Assembly: GCA_964623085.1 (NCBI GenBank)
Contig: CAZUTO010000030.1
Location: 1-20,986 of the forward strand
Length of the DNA: 20,986 bases
Reading direction: 5' to 3'
Origin: CAZUTO01 sp964623085
GTDB lineage: Bacteria; Pseudomonadota; Gammaproteobacteria; Pseudomonadales; GM7GCV1
The position numbers were made by a program, and so were the translations under genes. The notes beneath the pieces are model-generated. The model had not been told where the DNA came from. It worked only from the letters and a program-made list of their open reading frames with translations, and made no database searches. Positions 1 to 8,766 of this stretch are shown here, piece after piece; the stretch's first letter is position 1; every line of letters starts with the position of its first letter.

Positions 1-6
1 CCATAG

Positions 7-165
7 ACGAAATCTATTAAATGGCCCGGCCTGTATAATCGTTTGGTTCTTCTAATGGCTGGTGTGGTTGAGCAAGATCCTTTGGCGTTAATGGATGCAG
101 CAAGTTTAGACTACAAAGATTTGGTGAAAACTGAGATTCATTTTAGAGATATGAAGACTGTATAA
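7..165 (+). other. Short open frame, possible C-terminal fragment of unrecognised gene
   Basis: The frame is open from position 7 to the TAA at 163-165. It is preceded immediately by an in-frame TAG at 4-6, so it is not simply the tail of a long gene entering the window in this frame. The first ATG is at 55 and would give 36 residues (MAGVVEQDPLALMDAA...). The amino-acid composition looks protein-like, but I recognise no family and see no clear ribosome binding site. It may be a small gene, the end of a frameshifted gene, or non-coding. It converges on the methyltransferase gene that ends at 199. Confidence 0.2.
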
Positions 166-198
166 AGGGGTCGGTGACAACTGGGGATCATTCTCATA

Positions 199-819
199 TT
201 ATTTCTTAGGAATTGCATCTATTGCACCGCCCCTTTTCCGCCACACCAACAACTGATTATTCGCCGGCATGACATTGTCTTCTAGAAATTCAAACCCGGC
301 CTCTTTTGCCAGCGAATCCACCCATTCAAAATCGCGAATGGCGCTTTCTGGGTTTTGGGATTTTAGCCAAACGTCAAAACGCTGGTTGCTCTCCGAGCTA
401 TAAACTCCGTTGTAGTTGAACGGGCCGTATACGGCAAGTAACCCGCCTGTTTCCAGCACCTTGCCGACCAAGCTGAAAACACATTCGACAGCGTCGGCGG
501 ACATAATATGGAGCGTGTTGGCAGAAAACACCGCATCAAAACCACCCTGCGGCACATCCCCGGTTCGGACATCAAGCTCTATTGCCGTTGGAAGATTCGG
601 TAGATCAGATAGGTTTAATCTCGCTTCGAGCCCCGGCAGATAGTCACCGAAGTCTGTCGGCTGCCAATTAAGATAGGGAAGGTTCTGCGCAAAATAGCAG
701 GCGTGCTGCCCTGTCCCGCTGCCTATTTCTAATACGCTGGTGCGGTCATCAAAGACCCGTTTAAGTATATCCAAAATGGCATCTTTATTACGCTCACAGG
801 GTTCAGAGAAAGGCAGCAT
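199..819 (-). CDS. DUF938 family class I SAM-dependent methyltransferase
   Basis: A 206-residue protein with the Rossmann-type SAM-binding core. Motif I is VLEIGSGTGQHA at residues 29-40, an acidic/aromatic motif (PTDFGDY) lies near 54-60, and post-motif sequence FDAVFSANTLHIM spans 94-106. The N-terminal SEPCERNKDAIL segment is the hallmark I associate with DUF938 proteins, which are widespread in proteobacteria and of unknown substrate. The length is normal for the family. The gene is transcribed away from hemW, with 77 bases between the two start codons. The substrate cannot be inferred. The family call is firm and the function is only methyltransferase in general. Confidence 0.85.
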   Translation of the reverse strand: MLPFSEPCERNKDAILDILKRVFDDRTSVLEIGSGTGQHACYFAQNLPYLNWQPTDFGDYLPGLEARLNLSDLPNLPTAIELDVRTGDVPQGGFDAVFSANTLHIMSADAVECVFSLVGKVLETGGLLAVYGPFNYNGVYSSESNQRFDVWLKSQNPESAIRDFEWVDSLAKEAGFEFLEDNVMPANNQLLVWRKRGGAIDAIPKK

Positions 820-896
820 TGATATCCATCATTTATATTTAGCAACCAGTATCCCAATCTTTTCTGGCGCCGCATAGGGATCAGCGCAATAATCCC

Positions 897-2054
897 ATGA
901 TGCTTGAATTACCCCCGCTCGCTCTCTATATCCACATCCCTTGGTGCGTGCGTAAGTGTCCTTATTGCGATTTCAACTCTCACGAAGTTGGCTCAAGCCC
1001 AGATCTGCCAGAAGCGGCATACCTGAGATCACTTGAGGCCGATCTTAAAAACTCGGCGCGCTTTGCTCAGGGACGAAAACTACAGAGTATTTTTTTTGGT
1101 GGCGGCACACCCAGTGTGGTTAGTAGTCGCATGATCGGCGCCTGTATCGATTTAGCCGACTCAGTTGTCGGATTAGCGGACAACGCTGAAATCACCCTAG
1201 AAGCCAACCCCGGCACTGCGGAGCAAGAAAAGTTTTTGGGCTTTCGCGAAGCCGGTGTCAATCGGCTTTCTATTGGTGTTCAAAGCCTAAATGAGCGTCA
1301 ACTCAATAATCTAGGCCGAATTCACAGCGCCAGTGAGGCAACTACAGCCATACAAATGGCCCGTGATGCTGGCTTCGACAACATCAATCTAGATTTTATG
1401 TACGGGCTGCAAGATCAAACGCTCGACCAAGCCCTAGGCGAGTTAGAGCAGGCAGTCGCCATGCAACCAGAACATATTTCTTGGTACGAGCTTACTATCG
1501 AACCCAATACCGAGTTCTATCGTCGCCCACCAACACTGCCAGCACATGATGAATTAACCGAAATGTCAGATGCGGGCATTCAACATCTCGAAGCACATGG
1601 CTATTCTCGCTACGAAGTATCTGCATTCGCTAAAGATGGCAAACGCTGCATTCACAATGAAAACTACTGGGCGTTTGGTGACTACCTCGGCATTGGCGCG
1701 GGTGCTCACGAAAAAGTGACACTGCCAGACGAAAGCAAAATTATTCGCCGCAGTAAAACACGGATGCCGAATCACTATATGGAGCGAATCGGCAATTATA
1801 TTGCGGCAGAAAACCGCGTTTCAGCATCGGATCTGTCTTTCGAGTTCTGTATGAACGCACTGAGGCTAATCGACGGAGTTCCGTTAAAACTGTTTCAACA
1901 GCGAACCGGACTTCCTCTAGAACAGCTCGAAAATGCCCTAAAACAAGAAGTGGAAACGAGCCTGCTATTTCCCTTCGATAACGCTATTCAAGCAACTGAT
2001 TTAGGCATTAGACATCTCAATACGCTATTACAGAAACTGCTCAAAGAGCCCTGA
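897..2054 (+). CDS. hemW: Radical SAM heme chaperone HemW
   Basis: A 385-residue protein related to oxygen-independent coproporphyrinogen III oxidase. The radical-SAM cluster motif CVRKCPYCDF gives Cys17, Cys21 and Cys24 as [4Fe-4S] ligands. SAM-binding GGGTPS is at 68-73. RLSIGVQSLNERQL and the YSRYEVSAFA / HNENYWAFGDYLGIGAGAHE region are typical of HemW. The C-terminal third matches the HemN_C-type domain. HemW proteins are heme-binding chaperones that deliver heme to hemoproteins, and most lack the extra N-terminal residues of true HemN. Length is close to the usual 375-390 residues. ATG 897 and ATG 900 are both possible starts. A purine stretch AGGGA at 876-880 is rather far upstream, so the ribosome binding site is weak. 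Confidence 0.93.
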   Translation: MMLELPPLALYIHIPWCVRKCPYCDFNSHEVGSSPDLPEAAYLRSLEADLKNSARFAQGRKLQSIFFGGGTPSVVSSRMIGACIDLADSVVGLADNAEITLEANPGTAEQEKFLGFREAGVNRLSIGVQSLNERQLNNLGRIHSASEATTAIQMARDAGFDNINLDFMYGLQDQTLDQALGELEQAVAMQPEHISWYELTIEPNTEFYRRPPTLPAHDELTEMSDAGIQHLEAHGYSRYEVSAFAKDGKRCIHNENYWAFGDYLGIGAGAHEKVTLPDESKIIRRSKTRMPNHYMERIGNYIAAENRVSASDLSFEFCMNALRLIDGVPLKLFQQRTGLPLEQLENALKQEVETSLLFPFDNAIQATDLGIRHLNTLLQKLLKEP

Positions 2055-2099
2055 CCAATAGGGTTAGAGGGGGTTCAACTCCAGCTATCAGTTTTTACT

Positions 2100-2128
2100 T
2101 CGTCATAAACCTGATTTTCGACTATAAT
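2100..2128 (+). promoter_or_regulatory. Candidate sigma-70 promoter for pntAB with GC-rich discriminator
   Basis: A perfect TATAAT -10 box lies at 2123-2128. A 4/6 match to the -35 box (TCGTCA) is at 2100-2105, with the ideal 17-base spacer. The bases right after the -10 box are GCCGCCCCCC, an unusually GC-rich discriminator of the kind linked to stringent (ppGpp) control and growth-rate regulation. The predicted start near 2135 gives a leader of about 300 bases. Inferred from sequence only. Confidence 0.5.
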
Positions 2129-2385
2129 GCCGCCCCCCGAAAAGCATCTAAAACTGACTCTGAATTTTTTCTTTATCCCTAGCTAATATTGAGCAGGACA
2201 ATGATTTCTTTAGCTATCTTCTTATTGCCACTTCGAGCATGTTGAGTAGCACAGCTTTGAATTCGTTACATAGAAATACCTTTAGAGCATCGAGCTTTTT
2301 TATATCGACTACGGGCGAACAAATAACAAAATGAGCGCCATCATCAAACGCTGAAAAGGCGTATAGCACTCATAGCATCACTCTT

Positions 2386-2412
2386 TGCTTCAGCGCAGAT
2401 GCGCACTGAGCA
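2386..2412 (+). promoter_or_regulatory. Hairpin in the pntA 5' untranslated region
   Basis: TGC-TCAG-CGC on the left arm can pair with GCG-CTGA-GCA on the right around an AGAT loop, with small bulges. The hairpin ends ten bases before the AGGAG ribosome binding site of pntA. There is no T-run, so it is not a terminator. It may protect or shape the leader RNA. Low confidence that it has a function. Confidence 0.25.
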
Positions 2413-2436
2413 TTGCATACATAGGAGTTAAACAAT

Positions 2437-3996
2437 ATGCGTATTGGTGTACCTAAAGAGGTTCAAGAAAACGAATGCCGTGTGGCCACCACCCCAGAGG
2501 CCATTGGCCAGCTTCAAAAGTTAGGCTTTGATATCGCTGTAGAAGCGGGTGCAGGGCTTGCAGCCAAATATACGGATGATGCCTATAGCGAGGCTGGTGC
2601 CACCGTCATAGCAGACACCAAGCAACTGTGGTCCGAAAGCGACATTATTCTAAAGGTGCGCGCACCTCAGCAGCATCCAACACTCGGTATAGACGAGTCT
2701 GAATTACTCAAGGAAGGCCAAACGTTGGTGAGCTTTATGGCACCGGCACAAAACCCTGACCTTCTAGAAAAACTGTCGAAGAAAAACATTAATGCGCTGG
2801 CAGTCGAAGGTATTCCCCGTATTTCGCGTGCGCAAAAAATGGATTGTTTGTCCTCCATGGCAAATATTGCAGGCTATCGCGCAGTGATTGAGGCAGCGCA
2901 GAACTTTGGTCGATTCTTTACCGGCCAGATTACTGCTGCAGGTAAGATTCCACCCGCAAAAATCCTTGTCATTGGTGCGGGTGTTGCGGGGCTATCAGCG
3001 ATTGGCACGGCGGCTTCTATGGGCGCTATCGTCCGCGCATTTGATACCCGTATGGAAGCGAAAGATCAGGTTGAAAGTCTAGGTGGTGAGTTCCTTGTAT
3101 TGGAATTCGACGACGCAGACGGCTCCGGCGAAGGTGGCTACGCCAAAACGATGAGCGACGAATTCATTGCTGCTGAAATGGCGATGTTTGCAGAACAAGC
3201 CAAAGAAGTAGACATTGTGATCACCACAGCGTTGATCCCTGGCCGACCGGCTCCTGAGCTCTGGACCGAAGACATGGTCAAATCCATGAAAGAAGGCAGT
3301 GTGATTGTTGATCTCGCGGCTGAAATGGGCGGAAACTGCAAGCTCACTGAAGCCAACAAGATTGTGACCAAGCATGGTGTCACATTAATCGGCTATACCG
3401 ACCTACCTAGCCGTCTACCAACACAATCTAGCCAGCTCTACGCAACCAATTTACGTCATTTGATGAGCGATATGTGCCCAGAAAAAGACGGCAATATTGT
3501 TATCGACTTTGAAGACGAAGTCGTTCGCGGCGCAACCTGTGTAAAAGAAGGCAAGATCACTTGGCCTCCCCCCGCGCCCAAACTATCTGCAGCACCAAAA
3601 GCGGCACCAGCCGCTCAGCCAGCCCCGACGCCAGAGCCTGTTGAAGAAAAACGCGGTATCGGCGGCGCACTAATTGCATCCGTAATTGCGGGTGCAGCCC
3701 TACTGGGCATGGGTTCAGTAGCGCCTGCTGACTTTATGGCGCATTTCACGGTTTTCGTATTGTCGTGCTTTGTTGGCTATATGGTTGTGTGGAATGTAAC
3801 CGCATCACTGCATACACCACTCATGAGCGTCACTAATGCGATCAGCTCGATTATTATTATCGGCGCCCTGTTCCAAATCTCCTCCTCAGATAATTTTTTG
3901 GTGTTTTTATCCGCCGTCGCGGTGTTCATCACCATGGCTAATATCGTCGGTGGTTTCGCCGTCACACGTCGCATGCTTGCGATGTTCCAGAAATAA
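2437..3996 (+). CDS. pntA: NAD(P) transhydrogenase subunit alpha
   Basis: A 519-residue alpha subunit of the proton-translocating nicotinamide nucleotide transhydrogenase, which uses the proton gradient to move hydride from NADH to NADP+. The start MRIGVPKE and the NAD-binding GAGVAG at 180-185, followed by an acidic residue after the next strand (FDTR), mark the NAD(H)-binding domain I. A proline/alanine-rich linker spans about 377-407. Four hydrophobic segments follow at about 410-519, so this is the full-length E. coli-type alpha subunit and not the split alpha1/alpha2 form. TAGGAG at 2422-2427 is nine bases before the ATG. It is followed by pntB after 15 bases, and the two certainly form an operon. 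Confidence 0.97.
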   Translation: MRIGVPKEVQENECRVATTPEAIGQLQKLGFDIAVEAGAGLAAKYTDDAYSEAGATVIADTKQLWSESDIILKVRAPQQHPTLGIDESELLKEGQTLVSFMAPAQNPDLLEKLSKKNINALAVEGIPRISRAQKMDCLSSMANIAGYRAVIEAAQNFGRFFTGQITAAGKIPPAKILVIGAGVAGLSAIGTAASMGAIVRAFDTRMEAKDQVESLGGEFLVLEFDDADGSGEGGYAKTMSDEFIAAEMAMFAEQAKEVDIVITTALIPGRPAPELWTEDMVKSMKEGSVIVDLAAEMGGNCKLTEANKIVTKHGVTLIGYTDLPSRLPTQSSQLYATNLRHLMSDMCPEKDGNIVIDFEDEVVRGATCVKEGKITWPPPAPKLSAAPKAAPAAQPAPTPEPVEEKRGIGGALIASVIAGAALLGMGSVAPADFMAHFTVFVLSCFVGYMVVWNVTASLHTPLMSVTNAISSIIIIGALFQISSSDNFLVFLSAVAVFITMANIVGGFAVTRRMLAMFQK

Positions 3997-4011
3997 GGGA
4001 GGAGAAAAAAC

Positions 4012-5412
4012 ATGTTATCTCAAGGTGTAATGACCGCCTCCTATATAGGCGCTTCTATTCTATTTATATTGGCTCTCGGCGGCCTTAGCTCGCAGGAGAG
4101 TTCTAAACGCGGCAATTATTTCGGCATGGCCGGCATGGCATTGGCGCTCGTCGCTACGGTGCTTGGCGTCGTCACAGCAAATTGGTTCATCCTAATTGTT
4201 GCCATGGGTGGCGGCGCTGCTGTTGGCTTGATGCTGGCGAAAAAAGTCCAAATGACGCAAATGCCGGAGTTGGTTGCGATACTGCATAGTATGGTCGGAC
4301 TGGCTGCGGTGCTCGTTGGTTATGCGACTTTTCTAGATCACGAAACGGTGTACGTAGGCGCAGAAAAGACCATTCATGATATCGAGATTTATCTCGGTGT
4401 TTTGATTGGCGCGCTGACCTTTTCAGGCTCTGTCATCGCATATCTAAAGTTGAGCGCTAAAATTGGCGGCAAACCATTGCTGCTGCCGGCTCGCCATTGG
4501 CTTAACCTAGCAATGGGTGTTGGCGCTCTTCTGATCGGGAGCATGTTTGTTGTTCAGTCTGGCAACGGCGCGGGCATGGCACCACTTATCTTCATGACGC
4601 TGATCGCGCTGGTCTTTGGTGTCCATATGGTAATGGCAATCGGTGGCGCAGACATGCCCGTCGTTGTCTCCATGCTCAACAGCTATTCAGGTTGGGCTGC
4701 GGCTGCAACTGGCTTTATGCTCAGCAATGATCTTTTGATTGTTACGGGCGCACTGGTCGGTAGTTCAGGCGCGATTCTTAGTTACATCATGTGTCGTGCG
4801 ATGAACCGTAAGTTCTTCGCTGTTATCGCTGGCGGGTTTGGCACACCAAAAGCGGCGGCTGGTGGTGCGTCAGAAGAAGTTGAAGGCGAAGCGACGCCTA
4901 TCGAAAGCGACGAAGTCGTCGGTCTTCTAAAAGAAGCAAAAGAAGTCATGATCATTCCTGGCTATGGTATGGCGGTAGCACAAGCACAGCACTCTGTTCG
5001 CGAACTTGTCGCTAAGCTCCGAGCCAAGAACATCAACGTTCGCTTTGGTATTCACCCCGTTGCAGGGCGTATGCCTGGCCATATGAATGTGCTGCTTGCA
5101 GAGGCGAAAGTGCCCTATGACATCGTGTTCGAAATGGAAGAAATCAATGACGACTTCCCCGATGTTAATGTGTCCATTGTTATCGGCGCGAACGACATCG
5201 TAAACCCTGCTGCACAAGAAGTTCCAGACAGCCCCATTGCAGGTATGCCGGTACTTGAGCCTTGGAATGGTGAGACCACTATTATCCTCAAGCGCTCCAT
5301 GGCGACGGGTTATGCAGGCGTTGAAAACCCACTGTTCTATAAGGACAACTCGCGCATGCTATTTGGCGATGCCAAGGACAGTATCGATAATCTTGTAAAA
5401 GCACTGGATTAG
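4012..5412 (+). CDS. pntB: NAD(P) transhydrogenase subunit beta
   Basis: A 466-residue integral membrane partner of PntA. The N-terminal portion of about 270 residues is a run of hydrophobic helices (domain II) that forms the proton channel. After an acidic, Ala/Gly-rich connector comes the NADP(H)-binding domain III, with the GYGMAVA fingerprint at 317-323 and the conserved RFGIHPVAGRMPGHMNVLLAEA block. Length matches the family (about 460). A strong ribosome binding site (GGGAGGAG) precedes the ATG in the 15-base gap after pntA. PntAB normally supplies NADPH for biosynthesis. No special link with the downstream TTT genes is required by the sequence. Confidence 0.97.
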   Translation: MLSQGVMTASYIGASILFILALGGLSSQESSKRGNYFGMAGMALALVATVLGVVTANWFILIVAMGGGAAVGLMLAKKVQMTQMPELVAILHSMVGLAAVLVGYATFLDHETVYVGAEKTIHDIEIYLGVLIGALTFSGSVIAYLKLSAKIGGKPLLLPARHWLNLAMGVGALLIGSMFVVQSGNGAGMAPLIFMTLIALVFGVHMVMAIGGADMPVVVSMLNSYSGWAAAATGFMLSNDLLIVTGALVGSSGAILSYIMCRAMNRKFFAVIAGGFGTPKAAAGGASEEVEGEATPIESDEVVGLLKEAKEVMIIPGYGMAVAQAQHSVRELVAKLRAKNINVRFGIHPVAGRMPGHMNVLLAEAKVPYDIVFEMEEINDDFPDVNVSIVIGANDIVNPAAQEVPDSPIAGMPVLEPWNGETTIILKRSMATGYAGVENPLFYKDNSRMLFGDAKDSIDNLVKALD

Positions 5413-5414
5413 AC

Positions 5415-5437
5415 ATCAGAAAGACTGATCATTTTAT
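5415..5437 (+). terminator. Weak candidate terminator after pntB
   Basis: ATCAG (5415-5419) and CTGAT (5425-5429) form a 5-bp stem with an AAAGA loop, followed by CATTTTATT. The stem is short and AT-rich, so termination would be weak. It sits three bases after the pntB stop codon, which is the right place. Confidence 0.3.
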
Positions 5438-5454
5438 TAAGTAAATTGTAGCTG

Positions 5455-5483
5455 TTGAGCTTCACAAGGGGCGGTGATATAAA
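5455..5483 (+). promoter_or_regulatory. Candidate sigma-70 promoter for the TTT operon
   Basis: TTGAGC (5455-5460, 4/6 match to -35) and TATAAA (5478-5483, 5/6 match to -10) are separated by 17 bases. The start would be near 5490, giving a short leader of about 24 bases before the tctC-like ATG. It supports separate transcription of the transporter genes from pntAB. Confidence 0.5.
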
Positions 5484-5505
5484 GTCTCCGCATCCCTTGG
5501 AGACT
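5483..5505. promoter_or_regulatory. Inverted repeat overlapping promoter and ribosome binding site
   Basis: A perfect 7-bp dyad, AGTCTCC (5483-5489) and GGAGACT (5499-5505), with a 9-base spacer. The left arm touches the end of the predicted -10 box. The right arm contains GGAG, the only good ribosome binding site for the ATG at 5514. It is either an operator at +1 or, if transcription starts further upstream, a hairpin that hides the ribosome binding site. Confidence 0.4.
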
Positions 5506-5513
5506 CATACTAA

Positions 5514-6626
5514 ATGCTTGATTTACGCGCATTTTCGGCACTAAAGCCATTTTTGATACTTGTCACAGTATTTACCCTAACGGCATGCGACAGCAGTCAG
5601 ACTAGTGACCAACCACATACCTACGCTGGCGAAACGGTTACTGTCGTTATAGGACTGGATGCATCTGCAGGTGGCACGACAGTTGGACGACTGCTTGCCA
5701 AACATTTAGAAGAGAACCTAGAAGGCAACCCTACTGTTATTGTAAATAACATGCCCGGGGCATCTGGACTCAATGCACACCTGCACGTGTTACTGAGAGC
5801 ACCAAGTGACGGTACTACTATCTACTATGGCCCACGCTCTTCCCTTGGCGAGCTCCTAAAGCTGCCAGGCTACACATTCAAATATACTGACTTCACCCCT
5901 CTTGGCGGGGTTCAATTGAGTGGCTTAGTTATATACGCGCGCGCGGATTCAGTGGAAGGTGGTGCAAGTTCTCCTGAAGAGCTTATTGGTAAAGAGCCGC
6001 TATTATTCGGTGGTATGCCGCCGGATCATGGACGCATGATTATCAGTACCCTTGGTATCGACTTATTAGGCGCAGAGTACAAGTATGTTGCCGGGTATCC
6101 CAGCAGCGGTAATATTCGCGCTGCCGTCGCCAGTGGCGAAGTCAATACCGGAACCGATGCGGCGCACGCCTATTTGAACCAAGCAGTGCCTGTGCTCGTT
6201 GAACCCGGTGTTGCCATTCCGTTTTTTAGTCTTCCTATGCTCGATGGCCAAGGAGAGCTAATACAGAATGCGTTGGTGCCTGATATCCCAAGCTTGCCTG
6301 CACTTTACGAGAGCATTCATGGGCAACCACCTTCGGGGCTTGAATGGGATGCGGTCACAACCATGATCGAGCTTGATCAAACTATGCAACATGTGTTCCT
6401 CGGTCCACCAGACATGGACCCTAAAGCGGCAGAGACATTTCGGGAAGGGCTGCAGCTCGCCATGGTATCTGCTGGTTTTACTGAGGAAGCAACGCAAATC
6501 CTCAGCTATGTGCCAGAGCACGTTGACCACGCGCGCCAAACTGAAATCCTCGGCGCTACTGCCAACGTGAGTCAAGATGTCCTAGAACATATTGAGGCGA
6601 CGATCAGTAAAAATAGTGGCTTTTAG
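5514..6626 (+). CDS. TctC/Bug-type substrate-binding lipoprotein of a TTT transporter
   Basis: A 370-residue extracytoplasmic solute-binding protein of the tripartite tricarboxylate transporter class. A hydrophobic N-terminal signal ends in a lipobox LTAC with Cys25 as the probable lipidated residue, so it is likely membrane-anchored and not free in the periplasm. The block GGTTVGRLLAKHL ... VIVNNMPGASGLNA is the divergent form of the Bug-family ligand-loop region. It is longer than typical TctC (about 325). The next gene encodes the matching permease, which supports the assignment. The ligand is unknown: members of the family bind citrate, other carboxylates, aromatic acids or amino acids. 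The ribosome binding site GGAG is 11 bases before the ATG. Confidence 0.8.
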   Translation: MLDLRAFSALKPFLILVTVFTLTACDSSQTSDQPHTYAGETVTVVIGLDASAGGTTVGRLLAKHLEENLEGNPTVIVNNMPGASGLNAHLHVLLRAPSDGTTIYYGPRSSLGELLKLPGYTFKYTDFTPLGGVQLSGLVIYARADSVEGGASSPEELIGKEPLLFGGMPPDHGRMIISTLGIDLLGAEYKYVAGYPSSGNIRAAVASGEVNTGTDAAHAYLNQAVPVLVEPGVAIPFFSLPMLDGQGELIQNALVPDIPSLPALYESIHGQPPSGLEWDAVTTMIELDQTMQHVFLGPPDMDPKAAETFREGLQLAMVSAGFTEEATQILSYVPEHVDHARQTEILGATANVSQDVLEHIEATISKNSGF

Positions 6627-6686
6627 TTATTAGCGCTCCAGAAGCTAATCAAACTGCTGCCATGCCATTGATGAAAGAAGTCACTG

Positions 6687-8714
6687 ATGTTTATTGAAGC
6701 CCTTCTAGAAGGGCTCGGCATGATCTTTCAATGGTCAGTGCTGTCCTACTTTGCGCTCGGGTGCATCATCGGCATCGTGCTAGGGGCAGTACCCGGCATG
6801 GGTGGCGCCATCGGTTTGGTGCTCCTGCTGCCTTTTACGTTCAGTATGGAGCCCGTTGCTGCCTTCGCACTATTGCTCTCGTCTTGGGCCTCTACTTCCA
6901 CTAGTGGCGCCATCACGTCTGTATTGTTAGGTGTGCCAGCAACAGCGGCATCCCAGGCAACCATTTTGGACGGTTACCCAATGGCCAAGCGTGGTGAAGC
7001 AGCGCGAGCACTAGGTGCGTCCTTTACTGCATCAGCGATAGGTGGATTCTGCGGTGCAGCTGCTCTGGGTATTTCGCTCCCGCTCATTTTGCCTGTCATT
7101 TTGGCATTCGAATCGCCCGAGCAGTTTATGCTCGGTATGCTCGGGCTTGCGATGGTAGGTTCTCTGTCTGGGCAATCTGTGATTAAAGGTATCGCTGCCG
7201 CGATGTTTGGCTTGTGGCTAGCGACCATCGGCTTACCAGAAACCGGCGGCATCCCTCGATACACATTTGGCACACTTTACCTCTTAGATAGCCTGCCATT
7301 GATTCCCGTGCTACTGGGACTTTTTGCTATTCCAGAGGTAATGGAACTCGCGATTAAAAACGTATCTATCGCGCGTACTGGCAAAAATGAAGACAACAAA
7401 AAAGGCCTGTTAAAAGGCGTTCGTGACGCCTTTGAGCACCTATGGTTAGTTTTTCGCTGCAGTATTATTGGCTCCTATATCGGCATGTTACCGGGTCTAG
7501 GCGCCTCTATTGTTGGCTGGGTGACCTACGCCCATGCCAAACAAAGTGTGAAAGACAACGAAGAGTTCGGAAACGGCGATGTGCGCGGGCTTTTGGCACC
7601 GGAAGCCGCCAACAATGCCCTGCGCGGTGGCGCACTTATACCCACTCTGACGTTAGGTATACCCGGAAGCGTCGGCACGGCTGTGCTCATGGGGGCACTA
7701 ATCATGCACGGCCTGCGGCCTGGGCCCAGTATGTTGACCGATGAGCTGCCACTAACATTTAGCTTCGTATGGATGATTGCGATTGCCAGTGTGGTCGCAA
7801 CACTGATTCTGCTTAAGACTGTCAATCAGGTATCTAAAATAGCTTTGTTGCCGGGCAGGTTAATTGTTCCAGGGATATTGCTCTTCGTCTTTATGGGCGC
7901 TTGGTTGGGCAGCGCGTCTATGGGCGCTTGGATAAGCTGTTTGCTCTTCGGCGTATTGGGCTTTCTTATGAAGCGCGGCGGCTGGCCCCGCCCACCCGTG
8001 ATTCTTGCCTTGGTGTTAGGCCCTATTCTTGAGCGATCGCTTCAAATCAGCAACAATATCCACGAAGGCTTCGGTTGGCTGAGTCGCCCGATTGTCATAG
8101 CACTGATCCTGATTATTATTGTCAGCGTGTTCCTCGCTGCCCGAGCAATCAACAAACAAAATAAGTCTAAAAAATCAGCAGCAGAACCTGCTTCGGAGAA
8201 AAACCCCGCAGTATCCCTACCCATTACGCTGTTACTGCTTTCCATATTTGTTTGGGCTGTGGCAAGTGCCAGCCAATGGCCGCAGGCTGTGCGCCAATTT
8301 CCGATGATTGTCGCGATACCGGGCCTATTACTTACGCTCTTTGTTATGGTCCGCGATGTTCTAGGTGTTGTCTCCAACAAAGGATCTAGTGGCAGCTGGC
8401 GTGGTGTTTTTTCTGGTGCAGCCAAAGATGCCTGGCTTGCAGATAGCGCACCGTTTTTTGGCTACCTGTTTGCGATGATTGGGCTCAGCCTTGTCATCGG
8501 CCAAAAGCTAGCATTCCCAATTTTTGCCTTTATTTTTTTGGTTCGCTGGGGTGGTTATTCAAAACTCGTAGCCTTAGCATATGCATTAGTAATATGGGCA
8601 TTAATGGTATTCTTTTACGGGCAGGTCATGAGCCTTTTGTTTCATCCGTCTTTGCTTGAGGTGGCTGTGCAATCAGCTATACCAAGGGGCTTCCCGGATT
8701 GGCTTATTTTTTAA
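6687..8714 (+). CDS. Fused TctA-TctB permease of a TTT transporter
   Basis: A 675-residue membrane protein. Residues 1 to about 490 are TctA-like: the first glycine-rich signature GAVPGMGG lies at about 33-40, DGYPMAKRGEAARAL at 95-109, the second signature GSYIGMLPGLG at 262-272, and PEAANNALRGGALIPTLTLGIPGS at about 305-328. After a Lys/Ser-rich charged linker (about 484-505), the last 165 residues contain four hydrophobic segments and resemble the small TctB (DUF1468) subunit. Most TTT systems encode TctB separately, so this is a fusion. It acts with the upstream binding lipoprotein, 60 bases away, to import an organic anion driven by an ion gradient. Only a weak purine stretch (GAAAGAAG) precedes the ATG. 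Confidence 0.9.
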   Translation: MFIEALLEGLGMIFQWSVLSYFALGCIIGIVLGAVPGMGGAIGLVLLLPFTFSMEPVAAFALLLSSWASTSTSGAITSVLLGVPATAASQATILDGYPMAKRGEAARALGASFTASAIGGFCGAAALGISLPLILPVILAFESPEQFMLGMLGLAMVGSLSGQSVIKGIAAAMFGLWLATIGLPETGGIPRYTFGTLYLLDSLPLIPVLLGLFAIPEVMELAIKNVSIARTGKNEDNKKGLLKGVRDAFEHLWLVFRCSIIGSYIGMLPGLGASIVGWVTYAHAKQSVKDNEEFGNGDVRGLLAPEAANNALRGGALIPTLTLGIPGSVGTAVLMGALIMHGLRPGPSMLTDELPLTFSFVWMIAIASVVATLILLKTVNQVSKIALLPGRLIVPGILLFVFMGAWLGSASMGAWISCLLFGVLGFLMKRGGWPRPPVILALVLGPILERSLQISNNIHEGFGWLSRPIVIALILIIIVSVFLAARAINKQNKSKKSAAEPASEKNPAVSLPITLLLLSIFVWAVASASQWPQAVRQFPMIVAIPGLLLTLFVMVRDVLGVVSNKGSSGSWRGVFSGAAKDAWLADSAPFFGYLFAMIGLSLVIGQKLAFPIFAFIFLVRWGGYSKLVALAYALVIWALMVFFYGQVMSLLFHPSLLEVAVQSAIPRGFPDWLIF

Positions 8715-8766
8715 TGCAGTAATACTTGTTAACACTATCTCGTCATTTATGGGAGGAAGTCTGACT

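Larger units (their letters stand above)
2055..2436 (+). promoter_or_regulatory. Intergenic leader region upstream of pntAB
   Basis: This is 382 bases without a convincing gene between hemW and pntA. It contains a consensus-like promoter near 2100-2128, an approximately 300-base untranslated leader, a hairpin near 2386-2412, and the pntA ribosome binding site at 2422-2427. Two tiny overlapping frames begin at 2201 and 2239, with no proper ribosome binding site, and are not called as genes. No intrinsic terminator with a T-run is evident directly after hemW. Confidence 0.5.

Noticed and set aside
2201..2337. Two short overlapping frames (from ATG 2201 and ATG 2239) in the pntA leader, resembling leader peptides
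   Set aside because: No proper ribosome binding sites and no terminator-antiterminator pair nearby. Chance is likely.
8656..8766. Longer N-terminus for the nitroreductase overlapping the permease gene
   Set aside because: It would translate through a good ribosome binding site (GGAGG at 8752-8756), and the family starts near ATG 8767.
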